Part shown: positions 21,645-33,659 of the stretch, piece after piece
How positions within the stretch are numbered: the first letter of the stretch is position 1
How the letters are laid out: each line of letters begins with the position of its first letter
Origin: Staphylotrichum longicolle
Taxonomy: Eukaryota > Ascomycota > Sordariomycetes > Sordariales > Chaetomiaceae
Length of the DNA: 64,000 bases
NCBI GenBank assembly: GCA_019096155.1
Contig: JAHCVI010000001.1
Location: forward strand, 15,215,243-15,279,242
Reading direction: 5' to 3'
Position numbers and translations under genes: made by a program
The notes under the pieces: model-generated
The model's input: only the letters and a program-made list of their open reading frames with translations
Told to the model about the DNA's origin: nothing
Database searches by the model: none

Positions 21645-23431
21645 ATGCGCCGCCTCAATCTTGTGCTCCTAGCCTCGCTCCAGCTTTGCCAAGCTCGACA
21701 GCCGAGCTTCAGCATCCACGATGACCTCCTCGCCCATCCTCAGGTGCGTCCACTACTCCATGTTGCAGCTTGCAGGGACCCGCGACCACCCGTTGTGGGT
21801 GCGATGCTAACACGATCCCCTGCCCACAGTTTGAGGTAGTCATTGGAGCCGACTTTATTTCAGAATCCGACGCTCTTGCCATCCTCGAGTCGTCTCGCAC
21901 ACGCGGTGCCACATCCACGGCCGGTTTGGCGCAATCCGACCTGAGCAACAAGGTGCGCGAATCCGCCGCCGCCGAGCTCCCCGAGACAAAACGCGGCGAT
22001 GGTGGCCACGGTGGGAGCGACAACGACGATGAAGTCCCGATATCCGAAACGTACGAGCTCGTCAACGACGCTCCGTTCCGCTACCTGTGCTCCGTTCCCG
22101 TCATCGCACCGCCGCCCATCCTGAACCGGACAGCGACAGAACTCGCCAAGGCCGAGGAAGCGCGCGAGCTCAGCCGGGCGACGGCCAAGGGCTGGGAGCT
22201 CATGAGCGGCCTCGACGGAACCTGCATGTACTTCACGTCGGGTTGGTGGAGCTACAGCTTCTGCTACGGCAAGGCCGTCGTCCAATACCATGCGCTGCCC
22301 GGTAGGCCGGGAGAGGCACCGATCAGGGACGAAAACAGCTTGGAGTACGTCCTGGGCAGGTCGCACAACTTACGGACCCCACAAGATCGAGCAGGCGACC
22401 CGGAGCACGACGACCAGACCACGAGCCTCACCCCCCCGAACTCCCAGCTGCAAACCAAGGGCGAATCCCGTTACCTCTCCCAACGCCTCGAAGACGGCAC
22501 CATCTGCGACCTCACCGGACGCCCGCGCACCATCGAGATTCAATACCACTGCAGCCCAGGTGCGACGGCCGACCGCATCGGCTGGATCAAAGAAGTCACC
22601 ACCTGCACCTACCTGATGGTCGTCTACACCCCGCGCCTCTGCTCCGACATGGCCTTCCAACCCCCCAAGGAGACACGCGCCCACCCGATCCGCTGCCGCC
22701 CCATCGCTTCGACCGACGAGGAAGAATCCCTCTGGCAGTACTACAAGCGGCTGGAAACAAACGATCTCCTCAACCCCAAGGCCAAGAACCCCGCCCACAA
22801 AGGTCCCGCGGGCGCCGGCGCAGGCGGCAAAGTCCCCCAGAACCACTTCGTCGGCACCACCATTGGCGGCGTCGTCGTCGGCGCCAAACGGCTCGTCGGC
22901 GACGACCTCGCGGACAAGCTGCCCCTCCCCCGAGGCGTCACGCGCCAGCCCCCCGGTGCCGCGGTCGCCGTGGGTGCAGGCGTGCCCGCCGGCAACGCCG
23001 CCGAGGCCGTGGTGGAGGTGCTCGCAAGTAAGAAGAAGGACGCCGCCAAGGTCGAGGTCATGAGCGACGAGGAGCTGGAGAAGCTCAACTTGGATCCAAA
23101 GACGGTGCAGGAGTTTCGCGAGGAGATGGAGCGCATCGCCGGCAACAAGGGGTGGAAGCTGCAAGTCGTGGATGTCCCCGGCGGAGGGCTGGAGTATGTG
23201 GGGGCGTTTGATGACGATGAGGAAGAAGGGAATGGGGCTGCGGGAGAGCACCAGGGTCAGCAGCAGCAGGGGCAGGGGCAGCAGAGGAAGCAGGCTCTGC
23301 CTGTTGGCGGGAAGAAGCCGGGGAAGGGGAAGGTGGCGGAGAAGAAGGGTGGTTGGAAGGAAATGGGACGAGAGGAGGAGGAGGAGGATGAGGAAGGATC
23401 GCAGGAGGTATTTTTCAGGGAGGAGTTGTAG
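21645..23431 (+). CDS. YOS9: Yos9/OS-9 family ER quality-control lectin, 2 exons
   Basis: A 566-aa luminal ER lectin that reads trimmed N-glycans on misfolded glycoproteins and hands them to the Hrd1 ubiquitin-ligase complex for degradation. Exons are 21645-21743 and 21830-23431, with an 86-nt phase-0 intron (GTGCGT...CCACAG). Residues 1-18 are a signal peptide. The MRH (mannose-6-phosphate receptor homology) domain spans roughly 160-305, with GTCMYFTSGWWSYSFCYGK, DGTICDLTGRPR, EIQYHC and TCTYLMVVYTPRLC. The Arg, Glu and Tyr that bind mannose in this family are in place, as are the paired cysteines. The C-terminal 150 residues are Gln/Glu/Lys-rich and low complexity. The protein ends FFREEL, close to the HDEL/KDEL retrieval signal seen in fungal Yos9 proteins. 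Confidence 0.92.
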
Positions 23432-24035
23432 AGCGGGAAGATACAATAGCGGTTCGTGTTCATTCTTGTGTTTATTTAAGCTGTCAGCTTTTCCCTGGTT
23501 TCCTTGCCTTCCCCGTGTGACGATCCCTGCCTCAAGATAATAAGTCTGAGAGACTTGTGTTATTTTTCCGATGACTTCTTCGATGCCACCGGACCACCGT
23601 CGAACCATTCCAGCACCAGGATCCGATATAAAAAACAAAAAGAGAGGCAGACAAACCGGATCGGAAACTTTACCACCGCCCAAGAAGATGGGGTAGACGA
23701 TCCCGCACCGAAACCCTGAAGAGAACAAGCAAGCTCTGGAAAGCCTTCAGATATCTCGAGAAGCCAAGGCGTAGCCTTAGCCTGACTCATGAAGAAAGAA
23801 CAGCAACGGTAGCTCCCTAATACTCCCATATTATTTCCGTCATTTAATCACTGTCAGAATCCACCTCATACCAGCGATGCCAAGAGCTCTTGCTCGGCTC
23901 AGCCCGGTGGAGATGGTCGAGGGTATTCGAGCCGGGCCCCGCAAATACCGCTCAGCCGAGATGATGAGGTCTCGGTGCAGTCGGGCCAGAAACCCTCGTC
24001 CCGTTGGGCACGCTGTAACGCGTCCAGGGTCCATC
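23432..24035. other. 3' region between convergent genes, no gene seen
   Basis: This is the shared downstream region of the Yos9 gene (+) and the F-box-like gene (-). I see no gene or notable repeat. Confidence 0.4.
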
Positions 24036-25808
24036 TCATAGGGTGTGCCAGCTGCAGGTAGAAGCCCGCCAGACCGCTGCCATCTCCCTAATCAAGGGCC
24101 TCAAGGGGTTCATGATGCACGCGTACCCCCGGACGATGTCGTGCGCGAGAGCCTCGGTCATGACCTTGCGACCAGTGATCGGTGCGGCCCCAAAATCTGC
24201 CATGACAAGGCGGAGGGTGAGCGCGGGCGCGTTGACCTGGCCCCGGACCCAATCCACCGTGGCGACCCAGTCCAGGATCGCTGGGTGTTCCCTATCGGGC
24301 CAGCTGTGGGGCACATAAGGGGGGAACACCAGCTCGAGGAAACGGAGGTAGGCCAGACAATGGATAGGCACGACCTCCCGGAGGAACTCCGAAATGGCGA
24401 GACGTTCAAACGGGTAACTGGCGCTCGTACTGGCAGTTTCCGGGCTGTCGGGTTCGAGTTGCTCGGCCGGCAGGTCCCAGGGCTGGCTTGCGTGGAAGTC
24501 GTGGATGATGAAGCGGTTGCGTGAGAAGAAGACGAACTGGGCGTCTCGGTGGAGGGTGCGGCAGATAAGGAACAAGTTGGTAGGCGGGGCCCAGCAGCTG
24601 CAGGCAGAAGAGGAGAAAGCAGAATGCCGACGGCGGCAGAAACAGCAGCCGGCCGATGGGATGCAGTTCCCGAGGTGGGCAATGCTGGGATTGCAGCTAC
24701 TGAGTCGGCAACCACTGTGATTCTGGGGTGGGCAGATAAGCGACGAAGAGGCGCAGAGCGCGCGAACTACCTGGTAACCGCGGTTTTGCCTACTCCAAGT
24801 GACCTCCTTCCAAGGGGTTATAAGGTCGGTGTACTCGAGGATATGAAGGCGTAGCTCTAGCGGGAGGCTTATAAGAGCTGACGGTGTCCGACGGTTGACA
24901 GGGCCGAGCCGGGCGGGAGAAGCTCTGCGGCAGGCCTGGAGAACAGCTTCTTGTGCCATCTGCTGAAGTAGGTAGCTGGATGACTTGGATAGCCGTAGAT
25001 GGCATTCTCTAAGACGCGGGAAGAGAGAGACGGGGGCGAGAGCAAGGCGGACTGCTTCTAGGGCGTACGGATGCTCAGGGTCAACATCGCAGACCAAGGA
25101 GAGCTCCAGACGTCCAATGCCAATCTGTGGCGAGATGTGCGTCACCGTATCGTGCCACTCGCCCATCATAGCCTGGACCTCCTCCTTTGCTGATGTGAAG
25201 GCAGCCAAATCCGTGTCCGTGGTGGAATCCAGTAAGGGGCGGCGGTGCAGGCCACCACGCTTCTTTGCGAAGTGATGTTTGACAGCCCACTGGCAGTCGT
25301 CATGGTTTAACGGAAGCCTGTCACACCAGCAATACGACATGCGATATGTCGGATTGGTTCGTGTAGACATGCGGCATGACTCGTTGAGAACAATCTTCAA
25401 GCTCGACAGGGAGGCGAGTGACGTCGGCGACAGAGCGCGCAGATGGTCAAAAGAGCCATGGTGCGAGTAGACGATGACGAATCGGTTGGCAGAATACAAC
25501 AGAGCGGCTGTCTCAGCGTACAGGGCGTGGCAGGATCGCAGTAGGCCGGCGAAGTTGCGCGTAGTATATGTGTCAACATCCGACACAGGTCGAGTGATGC
25601 CTCGCATCCATTCCAGTACACTAAGGCGAGCGCGAGACGGCTGGTCAAAGCCCCGTCTAGGCTGGGTCCTGCCATCCAAGAAGAACGTGTATGGACGCCC
25701 GTCGAGCCGTGCCACACCCGTGTAAAAGTATATGCGACGACGGAGGTGGGTAGGAAGACCGAGAAGGCTGTTTGCTCGCTCCGCGGGCTGCTGACAGTCT
25801 TCTTTCAT
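24036..25808 (-). CDS. F-box-like protein with two tandem F-box units, single exon
   Basis: A 590-aa intronless protein. Two F-box-like starts are visible: LLGLPTHLRRRIYFYTG at about residues 15-31 and LISLPLELRLHILEYTDLI at about 330. Each is followed by the same plan: L-x-x-C-R/H-x-L-x-x-[DE]-A-x-x-x-[FL], then S-x-N-R-F-[VI]-[IV], then a Leu-rich strand (LSSLKIVL; LRFLELVF). F-box proteins link a target to the SCF ubiquitin ligase through Skp1; large fungal families of this kind are mostly uncharacterised. The two halves are probably an internal duplication. A Cys-rich insert (about 360-410, CCFCRRRHSAFSSSACSC) lies in the second half. Whether it binds Skp1 is not known. Confidence 0.72.
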   Translation of the reverse strand: MKEDCQQPAERANSLLGLPTHLRRRIYFYTGVARLDGRPYTFFLDGRTQPRRGFDQPSRARLSVLEWMRGITRPVSDVDTYTTRNFAGLLRSCHALYAETAALLYSANRFVIVYSHHGSFDHLRALSPTSLASLSSLKIVLNESCRMSTRTNPTYRMSYCWCDRLPLNHDDCQWAVKHHFAKKRGGLHRRPLLDSTTDTDLAAFTSAKEEVQAMMGEWHDTVTHISPQIGIGRLELSLVCDVDPEHPYALEAVRLALAPVSLFPRLRECHLRLSKSSSYLLQQMAQEAVLQACRRASPARLGPVNRRTPSALISLPLELRLHILEYTDLITPWKEVTWSRQNRGYQVVRALCASSSLICPPQNHSGCRLSSCNPSIAHLGNCIPSAGCCFCRRRHSAFSSSACSCWAPPTNLFLICRTLHRDAQFVFFSRNRFIIHDFHASQPWDLPAEQLEPDSPETASTSASYPFERLAISEFLREVVPIHCLAYLRFLELVFPPYVPHSWPDREHPAILDWVATVDWVRGQVNAPALTLRLVMADFGAAPITGRKVMTEALAHDIVRGYACIMNPLRPLIREMAAVWRASTCSWHTL

Positions 25809-27367
25809 TGTTCAGGTTAGTAGTCGGTCGCAACTGGGTAAAGACTATTGCTGGCGTGGTTGGATTTTCGCCACATTGCTTTCCCAAGGGGCAGAGTTTT
25901 TGGTTGCTAGTTGCTGATGGTGAGTTGTGGGAGGTTGTTGGGGTTGCAGCGGTTGTTGGGGATTGCGGGCAGTCGGAGGCCAGCCCATAACTAGGTAACG
26001 TTAAAAAGCAAAAGCCAGGAGCGCTGCGAATCAGCATCTCACTGTGCCCATCAAACCTGGCGTCCAGACTACGGCGCCTCAAATCAAATCCTCACTCGCA
26101 CGCATTGGCCCCACACGTCTTTCACTTACACCTCGAGATCTCGGGGAGTCTAGCGTGTCTGACATGCAACGCATCACAAGGCGAGGCGTCCATTTCCCAG
26201 TAATCTGGGTTGCTACGAGCGCCAGTCTCTCATTTCTCGGGACATTGCGAAGATCTTATTTTACCGGTAATCCCTTCTTGGGTTTGCAATCCAGGGATTC
26301 CATACACCGCTGTACGCTGCTTTGTAAGGGAGCTGGAAACAGATGTTAGGCGGAAGAAAACGGCGGCGTCGTAGATTTCACGAATCTCTGCTTTCTGCAA
26401 TCAATCAACCGCCCAAGACTGGGACACTCACGAGAGGGTGGGCCAAGGTAAGATCGCTCACCTGCAGTGTTCACCTGCAGATGACTTCCCTTAATTGAAG
26501 GTGCCAACTACCTTAAGGTACCTGGCTCTAACAAGCGTCCCATGGTATCAAGGCACCCGAGAAGAGCGGTGCTGCCTACCCAAATTCGGCGACCAGAAGA
26601 GCAAATTATAAACTTAATGTGTATGGATGACCAAACGCGCACTCTAGAGGAGAATCAACAGGTGAGCAAACCCAAAGACCGGAGAGGAGGGAGATTTATT
26701 GAGGAAATTGGTGTAACCTGCACTTGGAGCGGCGCAGCTCGGTGTCAGCGTTCAGGCCGTTGGTGTTCGGCCACCAACACTCCGTAATCTTGGCTTGCGG
26801 CTGGGCTACCGATTTCAGATGCGGCGGTGTCAAACAGGCCGTTTCACACCCAGTTCTGGGGCCCGGTCGCCTTCATCAGGGACGCGAACCAAGGACTCCA
26901 GTCCCTTCATTCGGGGCGATCTTCGTATTGTCGTACATCTTATCCGTTGTTTTGGCCCCCCATCGCCCATCCCGTTCTTTAAGACCGGCACCCCTCGGGG
27001 ACACCACGGCCGCCCTCGATGCACCGCCCGTAGCTGGGTCGCCCAAACTTCAGCTGGGCCTCTACTTTGCAACCATGTTTTTGGTCCTGTTGTCCGGTTT
27101 TTAGGGCAAGTCTAGTGCAGGAGTGCCGTTTCAGGCCAGACGACAGTCAATGGTCAGAAACATTCTCGTCGGGGCCATGTGCTGTCCGCCATGGCTGCCG
27201 ACTGGGACGCCCGTATTGTGCATCACTCACGATGGCACCCTATAAACAGGCGCATTCACTACAGTAAAGGATTGACGTCGATCTCGAAACATTAAATCTC
27301 GTTTCTTTACACGCCCAACACCGTAGTCGCCACCAACTCCTCGCCGTCTCTTCCAGCCTGCCTCTGC
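25809..27367. other. intergenic, no gene seen
   Basis: Divergent promoter region between the F-box-like gene (-) and the Ser/Pro-rich gene (+). Open frames are short and overlapping, and no motif or repeat stands out. Confidence 0.4.
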
Positions 27368-28539
27368 ATGATGGAGTTCATGCCCAATGAAAAGTCCATC
27401 ACGAGCGAGTCGGCTCCGCTGATCGAGCCTGTCGAGTGCGAAAGTGATCAGGACCTCTTTATGGTTCCCTTGAAGAGACCTTCGCCACGGCTGTTGCCAT
27501 CCCGGTACCGGAACGTGAAGGCGAGATCACCGCCTAGGTCGCCTGCGGCGCCATCACCACAGTCGAATCTTGAGAATTCCCCACGGCCAGGGTCACAGCT
27601 TGATGCCAGCGTCAATCCGTACCAGAGCCCGGCAATGTCAGGACGCACCATCAAGCCCGAGAGCCCTCCAATGTTCACCTCGCCTCTAATGTCCCCCGAG
27701 TCGGGGGCGATCGGTGCCAACGGTTCCCCCAATATGCAGAGCTCGACAGGGCAGCGCAGCATGGCCACTCTTGGCTCTCTAGCCTACAACAGCCCACCAA
27801 TGTCTGGTCGAGGGATCAAGGCCGGCTCATCTCCCATCGTATCTCAAGAAACAGGCTCTGCCCGCCAAAGCCCCAATCCCCAGTCTTCCAGCAAGGAGCA
27901 CACCACCTCCGCATCTGCCTCCACCGGCGGCGACAAGCGCAGCCCCTCAACCAAAGCCTCGTCCGTCTACGACAGCCCCCCGGCCATCGTCGAAGTCAAA
28001 CCCGACACGGAAACCCCCAACAGCAACCAACAACAACCGCCCGGAATCCCGCCCCTCTCCGCCGCCCGCGGCCTCCGCAGCCCCAACACCAAACTCAAGC
28101 CCCCAACTCTCGGCCTCGCCCTGCACCTCGACCCGACCAACCCCCACCTCCTCGCACCCCCCGGCGCTCGCACCCCGGCCCTCAAATCCCCTCGGCAGGC
28201 GGAAACTGGACGGTCCCCGACTCCCCACTCGAGCGCCTCTCCCAGCTGCGCGCCACCCCGGACTCGGCGTACGACCGCGCGCGGCAGATGGAGGTCCGCC
28301 GGTCCGAGTGGAAGCACGTCGTCTACCGGTTCCCCGTCAAGGGCAAGGAGCACTGGGTCATCGACGCCGATCTGACCGAGAGCTCGCACGCCCGCCTGGC
28401 CGACGTGGCGCGCCGGTCCAGCGAGGGGTTCGAGTGGAATGGGGACTACGAGCTGGCGAATATCTATCGGGTGCTGGCGGTGGCGCATACCAAGGCGATG
28501 GAGGAGATGAGAGGGGAGAGGAGGGGGGTGAGAGCTTGA
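27368..28539 (+). CDS. Ser/Pro-rich hypothetical protein, broken by one frame shift
   Basis: From the ATG at 27368 the frame gives a Ser/Pro/Asn-rich, probably disordered protein up to about 28160, then turns to random sequence. A second frame picks up at about the same place (GGNWTVPDSPLERLSQLRAT) and runs through a folded-looking domain (EWKHVVYRFPVKGKEHWVID, then LANIYRVLAVAHTKAMEEM) to the stop at 28539. No GT donor exists between 28087 and 28190, so this is not an intron. One base missing in the C6 run at 28157-28162 would explain it, and the length then fits 390 codons. The disordered part holds two diverged repeats with the pattern Y-x-S-P-x-M-S-G-R-x-I-K. Function unknown. Sequencing error and real mutation are both possible. 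Confidence 0.6.
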
Positions 28540-29087
28540 GAGCGGGAATGGGGTTTGGTGGGTGTTTAGAGGGTTGCTGTGGGGTGTTGTGTTTATGTTT
28601 TTATTTTTTAATTGGGCATTGGAAGGCGATGGCGCTGTTGTTTTGAAACCTCCGGAGCTGGGCTTTCGCAAACTGAGATTGACATTTACGGCATTTGCAT
28701 GTGCCTGGCATCGTTTTCTCATTTTTTTTTGCTGCACAGAAGCTTCCCCCCTAAGATTCAGGCTGTGTAAGGTGCCCTAGGTTGCGTCCAAACTGCCATC
28801 TCACCGGAACTGTCTCAGAAACGCTGCTGTTAAAAAGGCCAACCAGCAGCCACTTGTAAAAAGCCAAAACAGCAGGCACTTGAGTACTTCCCTTACACAA
28901 ATCCACGAGCGATGTATTATGATTAGGTACAGTACTAGGAAACAAAAGCGGCAAGAGCCGACAGTATACGGTTTAGAGCGTCACCAGAGAACAAAAAACA
29001 GCTTTCTCGCAATCTGTTTGGGCCATCCAACTTGAAGTTCACCAACGATTCATATCGGAATCACCTTGGTTGGTCACCGCGCTCACG
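28540..29087. other. 3' region between convergent genes, no gene seen
   Basis: Shared downstream region of two convergent genes, T- and A-rich. No gene seen. Confidence 0.4.
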
Positions 29088-32000
29088 TCACTTGCTGAAC
29101 AGACCTGTCATGGCAGAAACCCCAGTCTTGGGCTTGGGAAGCTCAGGAAGCAAGGTCTGCACCCATCCCACAATCTGGGGAGCCTCGACGGAGATTCTAT
29201 TCATACATCATTATTAGTCTTGCTGTGCTCTCAACCGTATTGAACAGCCATAATAGGGGAAATCAATGAATAAGACGCACCTGCAACCCGTCGCGGTTGA
29301 CTCCATCTTGGTTCTCGACTTGGACTTGGACGAGCTATGCGATCCCGAGATAGCGAAGGGGCCGTATCCGACGGCTAGATTAGCCGATGTCGACGAGGCA
29401 GACACGGCGCTCTCAAGCTTGGTGGTGTCTCCCGAGAACTATTCCCCACGCTGTCAGCATGAACCGAATCATGAATGTCTTGGCTATGAAAGGACAGTCG
29501 GAATACTGACGCTCAGCTCGATATCGGCGGCTACCACAAAGGCAGAAGGGTACGAAGAGAACTGCTGATAGGCGCCGTCGAGGCTCTGTTCATTCTCGAA
29601 CGCCTTCTTGAGAGCTTCTTCACCGGGGGAAATTTTGAACCTAATGCATCGACAAGTCAGCAACGGCTTGCACTTTGATCCCGAGGTTTTCTCGTAGCTA
29701 ATGTTGCGTTCGGATGTAACTGAAGAAACAAAGGGTTCTTACGCTCCAGAGTCAAGCTCGGCATCGACAAACAGCTCGGCATGGAGCCATGGTCTCTCAA
29801 TCTCGACCACCATGCAGCTCATGCTGACTTCGACCTCGAGCTTGGACATGGATTGCATTGCCTCTCTGTAGGAACCTTGTCAGTCTCTGCTGCAGGAGCA
29901 AGCACTCCGGAAAGACTTACGCGCTGCTCTCAGTGTGGCTTGCGCTGGCAGAGGCACTCCACCATCCCCATCCAGCTTTGGCACAGACAGCAGAAGCCGA
30001 CTGCGAAGTTGACGTCTCAGACAGGTTGGACGAGGTTGCGACCTTGCATGAGATCTATAAAAGCGGTTGTCAGTCTCCTGACGCTGGGCGAGAGTAGAAG
30101 GTTCGAATTCCATCGTCGTCAGTTACCTTTGTCCATGGATCGGGGCCGTCGTCGACCGCATTGCGCCAGCTATCCTCATTGTCAAGGTCGATGACGCTCG
30201 CAACCGGGGGGTTCTTGATACCTAAGAAAAAATGAAAGTCAGTCAAGGCCCTTCTTTATGGCAAATCATGTTCGACAAACAGAAGAGCGCTGGAGAATCT
30301 GTCAGCAGACTTACTCGGGTTGGCCACAAGCTCGTCCCCGGAGGCGACCATGCCTTCAGAGTTCACGACGGGAAGCAGCGGAGGCGCAGACGGCGCAGCA
30401 TGTGCCTGAGCGCTCGTGAGCTGCTTCTTGAGATCTTCGATGTCGGCATTGATTTGCTTGATTCGCGCCGCAATCCAAATGCCCGCCCTTGCCTTGTTCT
30501 GGTCGCTACTCTCGCGCACGGTTCTGTTGTTGCGGCTCAGGCTAGCCTCGGTCTGCACCTTTTGCGCGTCCGCCAGGAGCTTCAAGGCATTGTCGGTGGG
30601 CGTCGTGACACCGAACCTTTGGAGCCAGGCCTCCTTCGAGGCCTGTGGCTGGTTCCGGTCCGCAGCGTTCTTGGTGTCCATGTCGCTATAGACTTGGGCG
30701 TAGGCCTTCCTGACTTCGCTGTCGTCGGCCGCATTGTCTTGCGACAGGACGGGGACGAAGGCGTCTTTTTCAATGGCCTACATCCGAGTCGTTGGTTCTC
30801 CAAACTCTTGACCACGTTGAAGCACGGAAGGCAGGGCACTCACATCTTGGAGGGTCTCGTGCGAGGCCAGGAGACTCTGCAGGCGACGGATTTCGGCGCG
30901 AATCTCGGCTGGGTTGGGCTTGCCATTGTTCTTTTTCCAATTGAGTGCCTTTTTGGCCACAATCGTTGCCCTAAAGGCCATGAGCTTTCTGGTTCTGAAC
31001 GTTTCGGGCCTATATTCAAGCACTTGGATATGGCGACGTACCAACTGGCAGGGGTGAGCACAACACCATTGTACTCGCTGGACCCATCTGATGCAATGAT
31101 GGTCAAGTTGCGGTACGCTTCCTTGCTGTTTTCGATGCGCTTCATGCCCGAGGAAATGTCAACGACGCCGAAGTGAAAGTCGACCTAGCAATATAAAGCA
31201 AAAGCAGCATTAGCAAAGGTTCGGTATGTACCCTACCTTGAAGAGATACGGAGGTAATTTCACGGGAAGTTGTCAAACTGAAGGACAGCTCAGGACGGAG
31301 GATTCACCTACCATGAACTTGTATCCGTGCACCACCCAGTCCATATACTTTGTCTGGATGTTGTTCTTGTAATCACGCGCATGCTCTTGCAACCATTGCA
31401 TGTACTTCTCCTGGGCGGCTTTCATCTGCGCCGTCGTCGATCCCGGTGCCGGCGCCAGCCTCTCCAGTGCCTGCGCCTGCGCGTGTTGGTACGCCGCCAC
31501 TTCCCTGGCCCACGCCGACTGCTTGAGGACGTACGTGTCGACCTTGGTCCGGCCAGCGCCGCTGGGCGTGTCATCGGGAGAGGTGAGGTATGACATGGAG
31601 TACTTGTAGCGGTCGCGAATCGTCTTGAGCCGCTCGTCCGTGACCTCGGTCGTCTCGTTGGAGACGACGCCTGAGACGGAGGCTTCGACAGGGACAAGAA
31701 GATCGAGAGCGGCGAGGTAGCTTCGGGCAACCGACTTGCCTGTCTTGCCGGCCTGATTGGACACTGGTTAGCTCAATGTATTCGCATGCCAAACTTGAGT
31801 TTCATTGGCCCAGAAAGTTGGCAACCCACCGTATACTTCGACAAGGGGATCATGCCGTCCACAAGCCGAGCTTCCTTGACCTGGACATCCAACGGGGGCT
31901 TGATGTGTCTTGACACATTGTAATAATACTCTCTGAAAATACAGGTCAGCTTATCCGCTCAGAGTCGTTATCTTCCTGTCTCTGACGAGAGCTGCTCACT

Positions 32001-32201
32001 TCCAGTCAATGATGGTGCCGGGCAACGAGACGGTGAGAACCTGATTGTTGGCCACGGGAATAGCAGCTGCAATGGCACCTCGGACCGTCTGAATTAAGTC
32101 AGCATGTTTTCTGAGGCAATTAGCAGAGTGATGTAGAGTACCTCAGAGGCATGCTTCATCGAGCTCAAGACGCTCTTGGCTTGCTGCTCTTGTTCGGCCA
32201 T
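29088..32201 (-). CDS. uncharacterised 724-aa protein, 13 exons
   Basis: Proposed exons (5' to 3'): 32201-32142, 32088-32000, 31932-31830, 31752-31312, 31184-31042, 30970-30844, 30777-30315, 30221-30127, 30054-29921, 29865-29743, 29640-29511, 29438-29281 and 29196-29088. All introns are GT-AG, 53-127 nt, and the phases join without a stop. I do not recognise the family. There is no signal peptide. The N-terminal part is mixed alpha/beta (LTVSLPGTIIDWKEYYYNV). Residues 90-240 are helical and Lys/Gln-rich. The region around 320-480 has long charged helices (AEIRAEIRRLQSLLASHETL, and a coil near QINADIEDLKKQL). The last 150 residues are Ser-rich and beta-like (VGYGPFAISGSHSSSKSKSR), ending with a QIVGWVQTLLPELPK block. 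It lies head to head with the gene at 33660. The exon 5/6 junction has alternative acceptors. Confidence 0.75.
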
Positions 32202-33659
32202 CTTGACTGAAAATGTCGAAAAGTGAGGGTATGGAAATGCTCGAGGGCCAAAAGCCAACTTGGAGTTTGAAGAGGACTTGCCGCGTACAGACTGGCTCGA
32301 GGAGTGCTGATACAGGCACCATGAAGTGCGTCGCGATCATGTCTTTATAGACTGGAACTTCATGGCTGGCCCCGGGCCATCTCGCGGATCTCGACAAGAC
32401 CAGCCATCACGGGCTGTGACAAGACATGGATTGCTCCGGCCAGTGTGGCCCTCATTGTCAGTTGAATAGCTTCTGTGTCACGGTTTATTGGTCCAGTTTG
32501 ATACACTAGTCTCATGACAACGGATGCAGGAACAATCAAGCCGGCTCGGGCTGAATCACGACGCGCAAGCAATTTGCAACCCGAAGCCACACCGCACTTC
32601 AGCTATGATGCCTTGTTGACCACCATGCCAAAATCATTCATACCAACAATCCAGGCTTCTTCTGGGCCGCGTATGTCTCACTCTGACACAGAGTTATTGC
32701 CGCTAGTATGGCGCTAGTGGTGATATCACCACACGATTGTTGTGAAATAGTGCAAAATCACCGGGAGGCGCCTCGGGCCGCTTCCCGTTGCAACGTCTAC
32801 CGGACTGAAAATGTCTGAGGCTTTTTCCCGACCCCGGCGTTTTTCATTGCTATTCAAGAACGCGAACGGCGGAGCAAATTTTCCGAACAGGGGAACAGAG
32901 CTGAGCGAGTGGAGTTGTCTTGTTCGTGGCGTCAGAGAACGCTCTAGTGCTGTCAAAGGGCCAGCTGAAGCGTCACATTTTGCCTGGTTTTCTCAGCCGG
33001 CCACAACGCCTCTATTACAGCTGAAGGTCTAGACTTGCCGCTATTTGACGGCGTTGCCTGGTCATGGGAAGCTGACGTCGACGCTTTTGTTTTTCGTTGG
33101 ACGCAGAATAGAGTAGCTGATACCTAGGCGTAAACGAGGCGGCTGGTGCTCGTTGTACATACCCAAAATTACTTGATGGACTGGATTCAGGGGATTCGGC
33201 CTGAGAAAAGTGCCGCAGTGACGCAGAACATGTACCGAATACAAGGAGGTTCGATCGCCCCTTGACGTACTGTTTCTAGCTAGTGGTGTAGTATTGAAGC
33301 CCCAAGCGCCTTGAGTGGATTAATGAGGCGCATGCTGAGTGGGCTGAAACGCCGAATAGGGATAGTGCTGAGCTGTGATGAATGCGGTTCAGGGGATCAC
33401 AAGTTCGGCACAGACGGACGATGGGCGCCTGAGTCTGGCTTCAGCCTCTACAAGTAATTCGTGCGTTCCGTTCCGTGAAGACCCGTGTTTCAGCCCGTCT
33501 GAAGCAACAACTGTCACTTCGATTCTTACACTGCTTCATTCTCATCTTCACTCCGGCAGCCAACTCAGTCTGTGTGTTTTCGCGGAAGACCTCTCCAACC
33601 AGTGAAAAGGCCGTCCTGTCAACAATCAACAACGCTGCCGCCTCACTGAACCGCCCATC
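32202..33659. other. divergent promoter region, no gene seen
   Basis: This 1.46-kb span separates the starts of two divergent genes of unknown function. It has no supportable gene and probably holds both promoters. Confidence 0.4.

Noticed and set aside
31010..31041. 32-nt intron in the 13-exon gene
   Set aside because: Too short for a fungal spliceosomal intron; a 71-nt intron with acceptor CTTTAG (to 30971) uses the same donor and keeps the frame.
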